NCBI RefSeq assembly: GCF_003049665.1
Contig: NZ_PYWM01000005.1
Coordinates: forward strand, 1 to 64,000
DNA from: Lysinibacillus mangiferihumi
GTDB lineage: Bacteria > Bacillota > Bacilli > Bacillales_A > Planococcaceae
Direction: 5' to 3'
Length of the DNA: 64,000 nt
Positions 55,301 to 63,227 of the stretch are shown piece after piece. Each line of letters begins with the position of its first letter. Position 1 is the stretch's first letter. A program made the position numbers and the translations under genes. The notes below the pieces were generated by a model that saw only the letters and a program-made list of their open reading frames with translations, was not told where the DNA came from and ran no database searches.

Positions 55301-55533
55301 ATGCGATGCAAAAAGTATATTCAATGCATGATTGGACACCGAGACAGCGTAAATGGTTAGAACGTATAGAAAAACAACTTATCGAAATGCCTGTACTTTC
55401 TCCTAATCCACAAGATGCCTTTTCAGAAGAACCATTTAAAAGTCAGGGCGGTTATACAAGGTTGAAAAAAGAGCTTGGTGAAGAAGTGGATCAAATTGTA
55501 AAGCTGATAAATGATAGTTTGTATGCTAGTTAA
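52318..55533 (+). CDS. hsdR: Type I restriction enzyme R subunit
   Basis: 1071 residues. The N-terminus has a DUF4145-like block (FHTLRRKGNTASHEASYG), then the PD-(D/E)XK nuclease (ADYALFIGFQLVGIVEAKA near 246-264). Helicase motifs: MATGTGKTRTA near 397-407, VDEAHRG near 503, GLTATP near 545, TGIDVPSITN and QMLGRATRL near 720-755. It cleaves DNA after translocation when recognition sites are unmethylated. ATG 52318 is chosen over 52312 for its spacing from GCGGTGA. It lies upstream of hsdM/hsdS but separated by a divergent small gene and a terminator, so it has its own transcript. Confidence 0.93.
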   Translation: MSNFSFFKGDWEVLAKLGESAERNLYNDPHTSVIKLRLLGESIAKAVLASDNIREAYDTRQVDRLNTMKKEGLAEPEMLDIFHTLRRKGNTASHEASYGTTEEAKQLLALAYQISIWFMEVYIDWEFVAPTYREPEPEISSQELQLKVKALEEEIAKKEKELLKQLDTLADDAIAKDTRIRRKEKSKLHVQKHRLSEAQTRIIIDDKLRAAGWIVDTEKYNFKKHKTLPEKNKNMAIAEWKVGSKYADYALFIGFQLVGIVEAKAKHRDIPAALESQTKVYARAVQPIDGIELLPPNGEYKVPFLFASNGRPYLRQLEDQSGIWFWDSRNQTKRAHALEGWHSPADLKLLLDVDDKEANERLKNEDITKFGLREYQQKAVLAAEEALMQGARKMLVAMATGTGKTRTAIALMYRLIKAKKCRRILFLVDRNSLGQQTADALKDSKMENGLPFSSIYDVKSLEDMTPDVETKVQIATVQGMVRRLFYSDNEQLPSVGQYDFIIVDEAHRGYTSDREMTEEELLFRDQNDYVSQYRRVIDYFDAAVLGLTATPALHTTEIFGSPIYKYSYTEAVLDGFLVDHEPPYLFETELKEHGIKFEKGDEVEVYDPEQGEIVLEQLEDELKFEVEHFNKRVITEGFNRAILNKLTEYIDPESREKTLIFAATDQHADLVVRLLKEAFEANGDEVSDDAIVKITGSIYHPNEMIKRFKNERLPNIVVTVDLLTTGIDVPSITNIVFLRRIKSRILYDQMLGRATRLCTDIEKTHFRIFDAVGIYNQLQKYTEMKPVVKQQNQTIEQIHSAFVQAETQDEAQHFLDQLVAKIQRKKQKLNDEAKRQFEQLSNGLTVDEWAKELKEYTPQQAQNNSVLFDYVATYKTQRELQVIANHEDEVTDVKRGYGEGNERPADYLDGFVQFIRENMNEIPALQIVCTRPKDLTRKDLREIEVILATKHFKQEHLQTAWKQAKNEEIAADIISFIRQAALGEALVSTESRVKNAMQKVYSMHDWTPRQRKWLERIEKQLIEMPVLSPNPQDAFSEEPFKSQGGYTRLKKELGEEVDQIVKLINDSLYAS

Positions 55534-55596
55534 ATTAGAGATTTAAACACTTTTGAACAATGTGTTTATCTTTACTTAAAACTAGTCAAAAAAATT

Positions 55597-55630
55597 GAGC
55601 CATGTTGGAATTTTCACATGGCTCTTTGTT
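55597..55630. terminator. Hairpin terminator after hsdR
   Basis: GAGCCATG(T)/CATGGCTC stem (55597-55604, 55617-55624) followed by TTTG. May serve both hsdR and the convergent gene. Confidence 0.75.
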
Positions 55631-55683
55631 TTCTATTAAGATGACTTTTTAATATTTAATCAATCAAATTGAAGTCGTACTTT

Positions 55684-56109
55684 TTAAGTTTTTTTATTAT
55701 CCAATAATAATTTAGTTGCAATTGCTCCAGCCCCTAATGCGACTGCTGTAACGATAGCGAATAAACCTGTTGCCTGATTTCGGTCTTTTTCTTCTCTTTC
55801 ATTATTATTCTGTCGTTGTTTTTCTTTTTCTTCTCTCATTCTATTCATAACATCTTCTCTTTGCTTGTAAAGTCTTGATTTTTCTTCAGGATCGTCACAT
55901 TCACTAATTTCTTTATTAATTGCATTTAATGTATCTGAAAGTGCAGTATTGTATTCTGAGGTTGATTGTTGATCAGCTTTAGTTATATCCTCACTGCTTT
56001 TTCCAAACTTCAGTGCTTCTTTTGCTAAATTAGCAAGAATTTTAGCGGCTTCAGCACTTGCTTTAACTGTATCATTTTCAGGGATTATTTTTTCATTTAT
56101 TTCTTCCAT
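55684..56109 (-). CDS. Small coiled-coil protein with C-terminal membrane anchor
   Basis: 141 residues, ATG 56109 with AGGAGAAT upstream. Mostly charged helix (SAEAAKILANLAKEALKFGK; then an acidic/arginine-rich coiled coil NRMREEKEKQRQNNNEREE) ending in one hydrophobic segment (GLFAIVTAVALGAGAIATKL). No family recognised. It sits inside the type I R-M locus, convergent with hsdR and divergent from hsdM. It could tune the system or be an unrelated insertion. Confidence 0.65.
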   Translation of the reverse strand: MEEINEKIIPENDTVKASAEAAKILANLAKEALKFGKSSEDITKADQQSTSEYNTALSDTLNAINKEISECDDPEEKSRLYKQREDVMNRMREEKEKQRQNNNEREEKDRNQATGLFAIVTAVALGAGAIATKLLLDNKKT

Positions 56110-56352
56110 AGTATTCTCCTACTGTTCATAATTTAGTTAACTATAACAATACCATATATTTACTTGTTTTTTTGGAAGTGAATAATAGATTTTAGTTTAA
56201 ATGGATATAAATTCAAATGCGATTTTAATAGATAAAAGAATTAATAAGTGATCCGTTAAGGAGTTCTAGAAATAGAGCTCCTTTTCTAATAGAGCTATTA
56301 ACCTAAAAAGGTTATAATGTGCATAGATCATAAGAAGGTATGGAGGAAGAAC
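56110..56352 (+). promoter_or_regulatory. Promoter region of hsdMS with upstream hairpin
   Basis: A stem AAGGAGTTCTA/TAGAGCTCCTT (56258-56268, 56273-56283) with GAAA loop ends in CTTTTC, then TATAAT (56313-56318) and GGAGG 6 bases before hsdM. The hairpin lies immediately upstream of the -10 and could block readthrough or act in regulation. No -35 was convincing. Confidence 0.45.
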
Positions 56353-57783
56353 ATGAATAACACAGAAATTGTCTCAAAACTTTGGGGCTTAGCGAATGTA
56401 TTACGTGATGATGGGATTACTTATCAACAATATGTAACGGAATTAACATATATCCTATTTTTAAAAATGATGAAAGAGCAAGAAATGGAAGCGGTAATTC
56501 CAGAAGGCTATCGCTGGGATGATTTACTTGCTAAAGAAGGTATTGAGCTAAAAGAGTTTTATCAAGGACTATTATTAAAGCTTGGTAGTAGTGAAGTCGA
56601 AAACGAGCGCTTACGCCAAATTTATAACGGTGCAGCAACAAGTATTGATGAACCGAAAAACCTAGAAAAGCTAATCAAATCAATTGATGAACTAGATTGG
56701 TATAACGCAAAAGAAGAAGGTTTAGGTGATCTATACGAGGGATTACTTGAGAAAAATGCAAGTGAGAAAAAATCAGGTGCAGGTCAATACTTTACACCAC
56801 GTGTCTTAATTGATGTAATGGTGAAACTAATTGAACCGAAAATTGGAGAACGATGCAATGACCCAGCAGCGGGTACATTTGGTTTCATGATTGCAGCGGA
56901 CCGCTACTTAAAAGAGCAAACAGATGATTACTTTGATTTATCACCAGAGCAAGCTGAGTTCCAAAAGAAAGAAGCTTTCACAGGTATGGAACTTGTAAAA
57001 GATACACACCGTTTAGCCTTAATGAACGCATTACTTCATGATATGGAAGGGCGTTTAGAGCAAGGGGATACTTTATCAGCAAACGGTAAATGGATGAAGA
57101 ACTTTAACGTCGTATTAACCAACCCACCATTCGGTACAAAAAAGGGCGGGGAACGTGCAACACGTGATGACTTAACATTTGAAACATCGAATAAACAATT
57201 AAACTTCTTACAGTTAATATATAACTCACTTGTTACCGATGGCACAGGTCGTGCGGCTGTTGTATTACCTGATAATGTATTATTTGAAGATGGAGTCGGT
57301 GCAAAAATCCGCCAAGACTTAATGGACAAGTGTAATCTTCACACAATCTTACGTTTACCAACAGGTATTTTCTATGCACAAGGTGTGAAAACAAATGTCT
57401 TATTCTTTGAACGTGGCACAAAAGATGAAGGTAATACAAAAGAGGTTTGGGTATATGACCTACGTACAAACATGCCATCATTCGGTAAACGAACACCATT
57501 AACTGAGAATCACTTTGGTGGATTTATTGAAGCTTATCACGCAGAAAATCGTACAAAAGTAGAAGATGAACGTTGGAACTTATTCACACGTGAAGAGATA
57601 GGATCTAAAGGTGATAACTTAGATATGGGTTTAATTGTAGATGAATCATTATCTGCTTATGACAACTTACCAGATCCAATTGAATCGGCAGAAGAAGCGA
57701 TTGATAAGTTGCAACAAGCGATGAATTTACTAGGTCAAGTTGTAGCTGAACTGAAATCGATTGAGGTGAAGGCTGGTGACTAA
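56353..57783 (+). CDS. hsdM: Type I DNA methyltransferase M subunit
   Basis: 476 residues. SAM-binding DPAAGTFGFM near 169-178, catalytic NPPFG near 257-261 (N6-adenine methylase), and the N-terminal helical domain (KLWGLANVLRDDGI) of HsdM. It adds protective methyl groups with HsdS giving specificity. ATG 56353 has GGAGG at a 6-base gap. HsdS starts 8 bases before its stop. Confidence 0.95.
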   Translation: MNNTEIVSKLWGLANVLRDDGITYQQYVTELTYILFLKMMKEQEMEAVIPEGYRWDDLLAKEGIELKEFYQGLLLKLGSSEVENERLRQIYNGAATSIDEPKNLEKLIKSIDELDWYNAKEEGLGDLYEGLLEKNASEKKSGAGQYFTPRVLIDVMVKLIEPKIGERCNDPAAGTFGFMIAADRYLKEQTDDYFDLSPEQAEFQKKEAFTGMELVKDTHRLALMNALLHDMEGRLEQGDTLSANGKWMKNFNVVLTNPPFGTKKGGERATRDDLTFETSNKQLNFLQLIYNSLVTDGTGRAAVVLPDNVLFEDGVGAKIRQDLMDKCNLHTILRLPTGIFYAQGVKTNVLFFERGTKDEGNTKEVWVYDLRTNMPSFGKRTPLTENHFGGFIEAYHAENRTKVEDERWNLFTREEIGSKGDNLDMGLIVDESLSAYDNLPDPIESAEEAIDKLQQAMNLLGQVVAELKSIEVKAGD

Positions 57784-59248
57784 GAAGAAAAAGACTTTAG
57801 TAGAGTTGTTAGAAGAAGTTGTAGTACCAGAGGATGAGCAGCCTTATGGGATTCCTGAGAATTGGGAATGGTCCCGATTAGAAGGAATCAGTAACTATAT
57901 TCAAAGAGGTAAATCTCCTAAATATGTTGAAAGTTCTAATGCAATAGTTGTATCTCAAAAATGTGTTCAATGGAGTGGATTTGATATAAGTGTAGCACGT
58001 AATATCGATGAGGCTACACTAGTAAAATATGCAGAAGAACGATTTTTAAGAAAATTAGATTTATTATGGAACTCGACAGGCACAGGAACAATTGGAAGAG
58101 TAGCAATCATTGAAGAAGAAGTGATACATCCAACTGTTGCAGATTCTCATGTGACAGTGGTTAGAGCTAATCAAAAGTTAGTCTTTCCAAAGTATTTATA
58201 TTATTGGTTAAGTAGCACTTTTATTCAAAATAAGCTAGAAAATTCTTATAGTGGTAGCACTAATCAAATTGAGTTAAATCTGAGTGATGTGAAAAAAGAA
58301 GTAATTGTTTTACCTCCGTTGGAAGAGCAAAAGAGGATTACAAATCAAATTGAAGTTTTATTTGCTAAGTTAGATGAAGCAAAACAATTGATAGAAGAAG
58401 TGAAAGAAACTTTTGAACTTCGTCGTGCGGCTATTTTGGAAAAAGCTTTTAGTGGTGAACTTACATTGGAATATCGAAATGTAAATCAGTGTATTGAGTT
58501 AGTTAAACCAATAGCAAGTAGTAAAAAATTTAAATCTCAAATTGATCAATCGATAACTAACACGTTATATTCATTACCTGAAAATTGGAAATGGGTTACA
58601 CTCAATAATTTGATTGAATCAATGACTTATGGCTCATCAGCTAAAACAGATGATGATAGTAGTGGGAAAGCAGTTTTAAGAATGGGGAATATCCAAGATG
58701 GAAGCTTGTTAAATGATAATTTGAAGTATTTACCTTTAAATCACTTAGACGTGAAGAAATTTGTTTTAGAAGAAAACGATATATTATTTAATAGGACAAA
58801 TAGTTATGAACTTGTAGGGAAGAGCGCGTTAGTTACCCAAGAATTTGAAGGCTATTCATTTGCTTCATATCTAATTAGATTAAGTTTAATTGATAAAGAA
58901 ATATTAGCTCCGTATGTAGTTACCTTTATTAATTCGAAAATAGGAAGAAAAATGTTGTTGTCTATGGTGACGCAACAGGTTGGACAAGCAAATATTAACT
59001 CTCAAAAGTTAGCTTCTTTACCTATTCCTTTGCCACCCAAAAATGAGATTGTAGAAATCAATAAAATTATAGAGAATTTAAAAGCTAAAGAAAGGAAAGC
59101 TATAGAAAGTTTGAATCTTGATGTAGACTTTGCAAACTTAAAACAATCAATTCTCTCAAAAGCCTTCAAAGGTGAACTTGGTACAAATGACCCGACAGAT
59201 GAATCAGCAATCGAATTATTAAAATCGATGCTTCAAGAAAAGTTATAA
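57776..59248 (+). CDS. hsdS: Type I specificity subunit
   Basis: 490 residues, GTG 57776. Two target recognition domains: about 20-190 and 260-420, each followed by a conserved helix (PPLEEQKRITNQIEVLFAKL and PPKNEIVEINKIIENLKAK) and ILEKAFSGEL / ILSKAFKGEL repeats that hold the M subunits. TRD sequences decide the DNA site, not readable by eye. Overlap with hsdM indicates cotranslation. Confidence 0.93.
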   Translation: MTKKKKTLVELLEEVVVPEDEQPYGIPENWEWSRLEGISNYIQRGKSPKYVESSNAIVVSQKCVQWSGFDISVARNIDEATLVKYAEERFLRKLDLLWNSTGTGTIGRVAIIEEEVIHPTVADSHVTVVRANQKLVFPKYLYYWLSSTFIQNKLENSYSGSTNQIELNLSDVKKEVIVLPPLEEQKRITNQIEVLFAKLDEAKQLIEEVKETFELRRAAILEKAFSGELTLEYRNVNQCIELVKPIASSKKFKSQIDQSITNTLYSLPENWKWVTLNNLIESMTYGSSAKTDDDSSGKAVLRMGNIQDGSLLNDNLKYLPLNHLDVKKFVLEENDILFNRTNSYELVGKSALVTQEFEGYSFASYLIRLSLIDKEILAPYVVTFINSKIGRKMLLSMVTQQVGQANINSQKLASLPIPLPPKNEIVEINKIIENLKAKERKAIESLNLDVDFANLKQSILSKAFKGELGTNDPTDESAIELLKSMLQEKL

Positions 59249-59278
59249 TTGTTGTTTGTATTAATTCGGTCAGACACC

Positions 59279-59319
59279 AAAATAGTCCACTCGTTAAATT
59301 ATCGGGTGGGCTATTTTTT
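59279..59319 (+). terminator. Terminator after hsdS
   Basis: An inverted repeat AAAATAGTCCACTCG/CGGGTGGGCTATTTTTT with few mismatches and a T-run. Confidence 0.8.
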
Positions 59320-59770
59320 ATGCCATTAAAGTTATGGAAACGTAGCTGAACATAACTTGATAATTTAGAAGAAGTAAGTATTAAAAGCTAATATTCAAAA
59401 TTTTAATTACTTTTTTAGCCGTTAAAGAGTATGAATGTTATAATTTGGATATGGAATTACTCATAATTAGTGTTATAGGCAGTCCAATTAATAAAACAGA
59501 TAAGAGAATTTCTCTGGAAAGTATTACATCTAACCAATTTGGGAGTGGAATGGTAATGAGGAAGCATAACAAAAGGAGTTGTGTGTAATATTACGCACCA
59601 GCCCTTAAATGTTGTTAGGTGATGGGAATGGATCTGCGAAGATTATAGAGGGCAAATTTTTAAAGTTGGATATGAGTAAAGCTACAATAGCAAATTAAAG
59701 TATATGCAGCAGACGATTTAAAGGTTAAAACCGTCTGCTTTATTAATTTTCGAAAAGGGATGAGATAAGA
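59320..59770 (+). other. Gap with a second hairpin before the YHYH-like gene
   Basis: No intact gene. AGCAGACG/CGTCTGCT (59708-59715, 59732-59739) forms a terminator-like hairpin with TTTATT 25 bases before the next gene. A short decayed frame (GDGNGSAKIIEGKFLKLD) lies near 59610-59690. Confidence 0.4.
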
Positions 59771-60556
59771 ATGAAAAGGTATGCACTAATAATTATTATT
59801 TGGTTGCTTATGACGATTTCCGTTAGTGCCCATCCAGGAAATACAGATGATTCAGGAAAACATTCGTGTTGGACGAATTGTGCGAAATGGGGACTAGAAT
59901 ATGGAGAGTACCATGGACATGATGGTGACTCAACTTCAAGCTCTAGTTCAGATTATACGACTTCAAACAGCGATGAGAGCTACGATACATATGATGATTC
60001 ACCCTACATATATGAAACAGAAGGTGATGATTTAGAAGCAGAAGGCTATTCTAGAGGTTATACAGCTGGAGAGTCAGGAGCTGTATATGATGAATATGAT
60101 TACTATTTACATAGAGGAAATTCACCAGCTGCATATGAACGGTATTCACTTGGCTATGAATTAGGCTATAAGGAAGGTAAGGTTGCTTTAGAAGAGAAGA
60201 TAAAAGCTCAAAAAATTGCTGATGAAGAAGATGGAAGAAAATCAGGTGAGAAAAAGGCGGCAGACGATTATTTAGATAAAATAAATCAGCCGATAGAAAA
60301 TAAAGAGAAGAGTTTAGAATGGAATAAAGGTTTTCGAGAAGCGTATGAAGATGTGCAAAGTGAACTAGAAAATATTGCAGGTGTTGCATTTGAAGATGGT
60401 TATTCTTTATCGAAAATTAAGACATCTTATAATAAATATGAAGCTAGTATATATGAAGCCGGATATGAAGCTGGTTTTGAAGAGCGCAAAAAAGAAGTTT
60501 TTGATGAGGGTTATAATGATGCATATAAGTTTTACCTGTACCTGTTGCAGAGATAA
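59771..60556 (+). CDS. Secreted YHYH-like protein, 3' end altered by a deletion junction
   Basis: 261 residues with a signal peptide (basic KR, then IIIIWLLMTISVSA) and a mature start HPGNTDDSGKHSCWTNCAKW then GLEYGEYHGH, the pattern of YHYH-domain proteins. A Ser/Asp linker follows and a helix-rich repeat region with GY-containing motifs (SRGYTAGES, SLGYELGYKEG, DGYSLSKI, AGYEAGFEE). The last nine codons after about 60527 are antisense of the neighbouring helicase fragment, so the native C-terminus is lost. May still be translated and exported. Confidence 0.65.
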   Translation: MKRYALIIIIWLLMTISVSAHPGNTDDSGKHSCWTNCAKWGLEYGEYHGHDGDSTSSSSSDYTTSNSDESYDTYDDSPYIYETEGDDLEAEGYSRGYTAGESGAVYDEYDYYLHRGNSPAAYERYSLGYELGYKEGKVALEEKIKAQKIADEEDGRKSGEKKAADDYLDKINQPIENKEKSLEWNKGFREAYEDVQSELENIAGVAFEDGYSLSKIKTSYNKYEASIYEAGYEAGFEERKKEVFDEGYNDAYKFYLYLLQR

Positions 60557-61310
60557 TTAATCCTTTTTTAGCGCCTGTTGCACGAAGCGTATTTAATTGT
60601 TCTAATGCAGCTGTTTGCATTTTATTTGGTTGAATAGCTAAGCTTTCTTTAAGCGTATTTGTTAAATATTCAGCACTTAGTTCTAATGTATTCGAAGTAG
60701 TATATTTAACAAGAGGCTGTAACTCGTAATGTTGTTTGTAATTAGCAATCCATTCTTCCTTTAAAGGAAGGGCTTTATTCCAAGCATCTTCAAATTGATT
60801 TTTTAATTGATTAATAATTTCTCCATTTACTAATGAAGTTAAAAATACATTCCACTCATAGTTTGCTTTTAAAGCACTATCAGTTAAATTGGAGCTTCCG
60901 ACAATTAAAGAGTAGTAGTCTTGATGTTCAAAAATATAGCCTTTTGAATGAAAACCTTTTTCACTAGTTACTCGCACTTCAACGTTTTCAAGTTTAAGAA
61001 GCTCTTTAAACATTTTCGGCTGGTTAAAGTTTAGAAATGTTGACGTTAAAATGCGTCCATTAATTCCTTTTTGCTTTAAGTCGTAAAGCATTGTTTTTAA
61101 GGTTGCTAAACCCCCCTCAGTAATAAAGGCGACTGAAAAAATAAATGTCTTACATGTTTTTAATTCTTGAAGTATTGTCGATAAGACAGTTTCATGATGC
61201 TTGTTTGTTAGAAGTTTTGGTTTAAATTGTGCAGTGACAGTCTTGTTTTGATCGATAAACCCCTTGTAAAGAGAGTTTTCGATTTTTTGAATCAGTTGCA
61301 ATTGCTCCAT
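60528..61310 (-). pseudogene. PLD-nuclease/DEAD helicase, cut just after Walker A
   Basis: On the minus strand, about 260 residues remain. The N-terminal PLD-like domain has TFIFSVAFITEGG and GFHSKGYIF then IVGSSNLTDSAL (HxK and SxN of the PLD active site). The helicase begins with GLIISATGTGKT (Walker A), after which homology stops at about 60528 and the frame runs antisense through the YHYH gene to 60444. Intact relatives (PLD-DEAD-DUF3427 type) are about 900 or more residues. The helicase is dead; the PLD domain might persist. Just downstream of the NUDIX gene on the same strand, 25 bases apart. Confidence 0.8.
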
Positions 61311-61335
61311 ATAAATTCACATCATTTCATTCATT

Positions 61336-61734
61336 TTATTTTGCTTCATTTGTAATCTTCACTACTGCAGGGACATCCGCAGGGGCGAAATTCAACTGTG
61401 TAAGTTTATCTCGCGTAACCCATTTCGTGGCAGCATGTTCTAATGCATTTGGTTGTCCTTCTTCTAATTGTGCTTTGTATGTTTCGAGTCGAACAATTAC
61501 TCTTTCATATTCATATGTTGTATCTTCTACTTTTGCACCTACTTGAATCGTACAAGCAAATTCCTCCTGAATTTCTCGTTTTAACGCTTGTTCAGGTGTT
61601 TCTCCAATTTCAATTTTCCCACCAGGAAATTCCCAGTGATTTGCTAAATCCATTTCTGGACTTCTTAGGGCACAGAAGATTTCATTTTTTTCATTTTCGA
61701 TAATCGCACCAACGACATGGACAGTTTTTTTCAT
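61336..61734 (-). CDS. NUDIX hydrolase (MutT-like)
   Basis: 132 residues, ATG 61734 with AAGGTGAT 6-7 bases upstream. The Nudix box GKIEIGETPEQALKREIQEE lies near 39-58 with the REx-EE glutamates intact, preceded by the typical WEFPGG. It hydrolyses nucleoside diphosphate-linked or oxidised dNTP substrates; the exact substrate is unknown. It is paired with the broken PLD-helicase in a common MutT-helicase pairing, so its original role may have been in that system. Confidence 0.9.
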   Translation of the reverse strand: MKKTVHVVGAIIENEKNEIFCALRSPEMDLANHWEFPGGKIEIGETPEQALKREIQEEFACTIQVGAKVEDTTYEYERVIVRLETYKAQLEEGQPNALEHAATKWVTRDKLTQLNFAPADVPAVVKITNEAK

Positions 61735-62079
61735 AATATATCACCTTTTTTCTTTTTAATAATTTAAGTTTAGCTTATTTTAGTAGCATATTACATCTCA
61801 TAGACGAACTCAATCATATTCCTTAAAGCCTAGTTTTATAAATAATACTTAGGTTTTTCTTATTTTTGAGGATAAGATTTATCTGGAAGGTGAACAAAAA
61901 AGTAAAAATAATCAAAAGCATACTAAAAACAAAGGTCTCATATGATGACGGGATAAAAAATAAGTACGTTATTAAAAAGAAATGGTACAAGAACAAAAGA
62001 AAGACATTCATTCTATTGATCAAATGAAATTGTACTTTAGTTATAATAGAAGAAATGGATAATAGAATAGGAGAAAAAA
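61735..62079 (-). other. Intergenic with a weak minus-strand hydrophobic frame
   Basis: A 66-codon frame (62023-61823) of Phe/Leu-rich composition lacks a ribosome site and looks incidental; I do not call a gene. Nothing else recognised. Confidence 0.4.
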
Positions 62080-62997
62080 ATGAACCACTACATCGTCATG
62101 CAAGGGCATACCTATCAAGAAGAAAAAGAAGCACAAATCATTTGGTCACCACAAAAAGATAAAGGAGGAAACACTCCGCACTCATGGCGACGTATGATGG
62201 AAGTGAACGAGGGAGACCGTATTTTTCATTATGTAAAAGGAAAGATTGTTGCAATTAGCATTGCTTTGTCTAATTGTGAGGAAGGCATAAAGCCTACGTC
62301 AATGACATCATATGACCAGTGGGAAGAAAAAGGTTTTCTCGTAAAGCTGCAATATCATGAATTAGAACAACCATTAACGATTAAAGATTATTTTAATGAG
62401 TTAAAAATGTTATTGCCTGTTAAATATTCAGCTTTTCAGCAAGATGGGGATGGAAACCAAGGTTACCTATATCCCTGTAATGAAGAGCTGGCAATCAAGC
62501 TATTAGATATTATTAGTGATATGAATATTTATCAAGTAGATGAAGAACAGCTAGAGCTTGCGATTGGAACGATAGTACGGACAGAACGAAATACGCTTAT
62601 TCCTGTGATTACAGAAACAGAAGCTGAAGCGAAACGTAAAATTCGTATTGGCCAAGAGAAATTTAAAGCAGCTTTATTACCTTTATGGAATCATCAATGT
62701 GCACTTTGCGGTATCGAGCTACCTGCTCTTTTACGTGCAAGCCACTCAAAGCCTTGGCGGGAGAGTTCGAATGAAGAACGCTTAGATCCGTATAATGGTG
62801 TATTGCTTTGCTGTAATCATGATGTGTTATACGACCAAGGTTATATTACATTTGATGGAACTGGCTTAATTCACATTTCAGAACGGATTCCAGCCACAGA
62901 TTACGGAATGTATAACATTCATCAAAAGATGAAGGTTTCAAGGTATGAAGAGAATAAGCTGTACTTTAGATGGCATAGGAAATATATATTTCAATAA
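62080..62997 (+). CDS. Second sensor-like (EVE/PUA-like) HNH nuclease
   Basis: 305 residues, ATG 62080 with AGGAG 6 bases upstream. The N-terminal 150 residues align with the protein at 51179 (YIVMQGHTY; WSPQKDKGG; KYSAFQQDGDGNQGYLYP), then an HNH domain of a different type: CALCGIE near 207, RASHSKPWRES near 219-229, LDPYNGVLLCCNHDVLYDQG near 234-253 (the SHxKPW...DPxNGxxL...HDxLxDxG pattern of phage-restriction HNH). I infer a modification-dependent restriction enzyme. The swapped nuclease module supports separate recruitment. Confidence 0.82.
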   Translation: MNHYIVMQGHTYQEEKEAQIIWSPQKDKGGNTPHSWRRMMEVNEGDRIFHYVKGKIVAISIALSNCEEGIKPTSMTSYDQWEEKGFLVKLQYHELEQPLTIKDYFNELKMLLPVKYSAFQQDGDGNQGYLYPCNEELAIKLLDIISDMNIYQVDEEQLELAIGTIVRTERNTLIPVITETEAEAKRKIRIGQEKFKAALLPLWNHQCALCGIELPALLRASHSKPWRESSNEERLDPYNGVLLCCNHDVLYDQGYITFDGTGLIHISERIPATDYGMYNIHQKMKVSRYEENKLYFRWHRKYIFQ

Positions 62998-62999
62998 GT

Positions 63000-63030
63000 A
63001 GAGAGGGTTAATGCCTCTCTGCATTTTTTA
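63000..63030 (+). terminator. Terminator after the second sensor-HNH gene
   Basis: AGAGAGG/CCTCTCT stem (63000-63006, 63014-63020) and ATTTTTTATTT. Confidence 0.8.
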
Positions 63031-63227
63031 TTTTGTCTGATGAAATCGAAAAGCTATAATTATTAGATGGCATTCACTAGACGAGCTTTATGTATTGTAT
63101 TATGAATGGATAATTTCCATAATAGCTTAGTTAATAAAATGTCTATCGCTTTTAAAAGTGTTTTAATAGATAATAAGTAATATACGTTATTTACCGTGAA
63201 TGGTAATTTCGATAGGAGGAACACAGC
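63031..63227 (+). promoter_or_regulatory. Leader of the second methyltransferase gene
   Basis: About 200 AT-rich bases. AGGAGG (63212-63219) precedes the ATG by 9 bases. A definite promoter was not picked. Confidence 0.4.

Noticed and set aside
61823-62023. Hydrophobic 66-codon minus-strand frame
   Set aside because: TTG start without a ribosome site, poly-Phe/Leu composition from AT-rich DNA.
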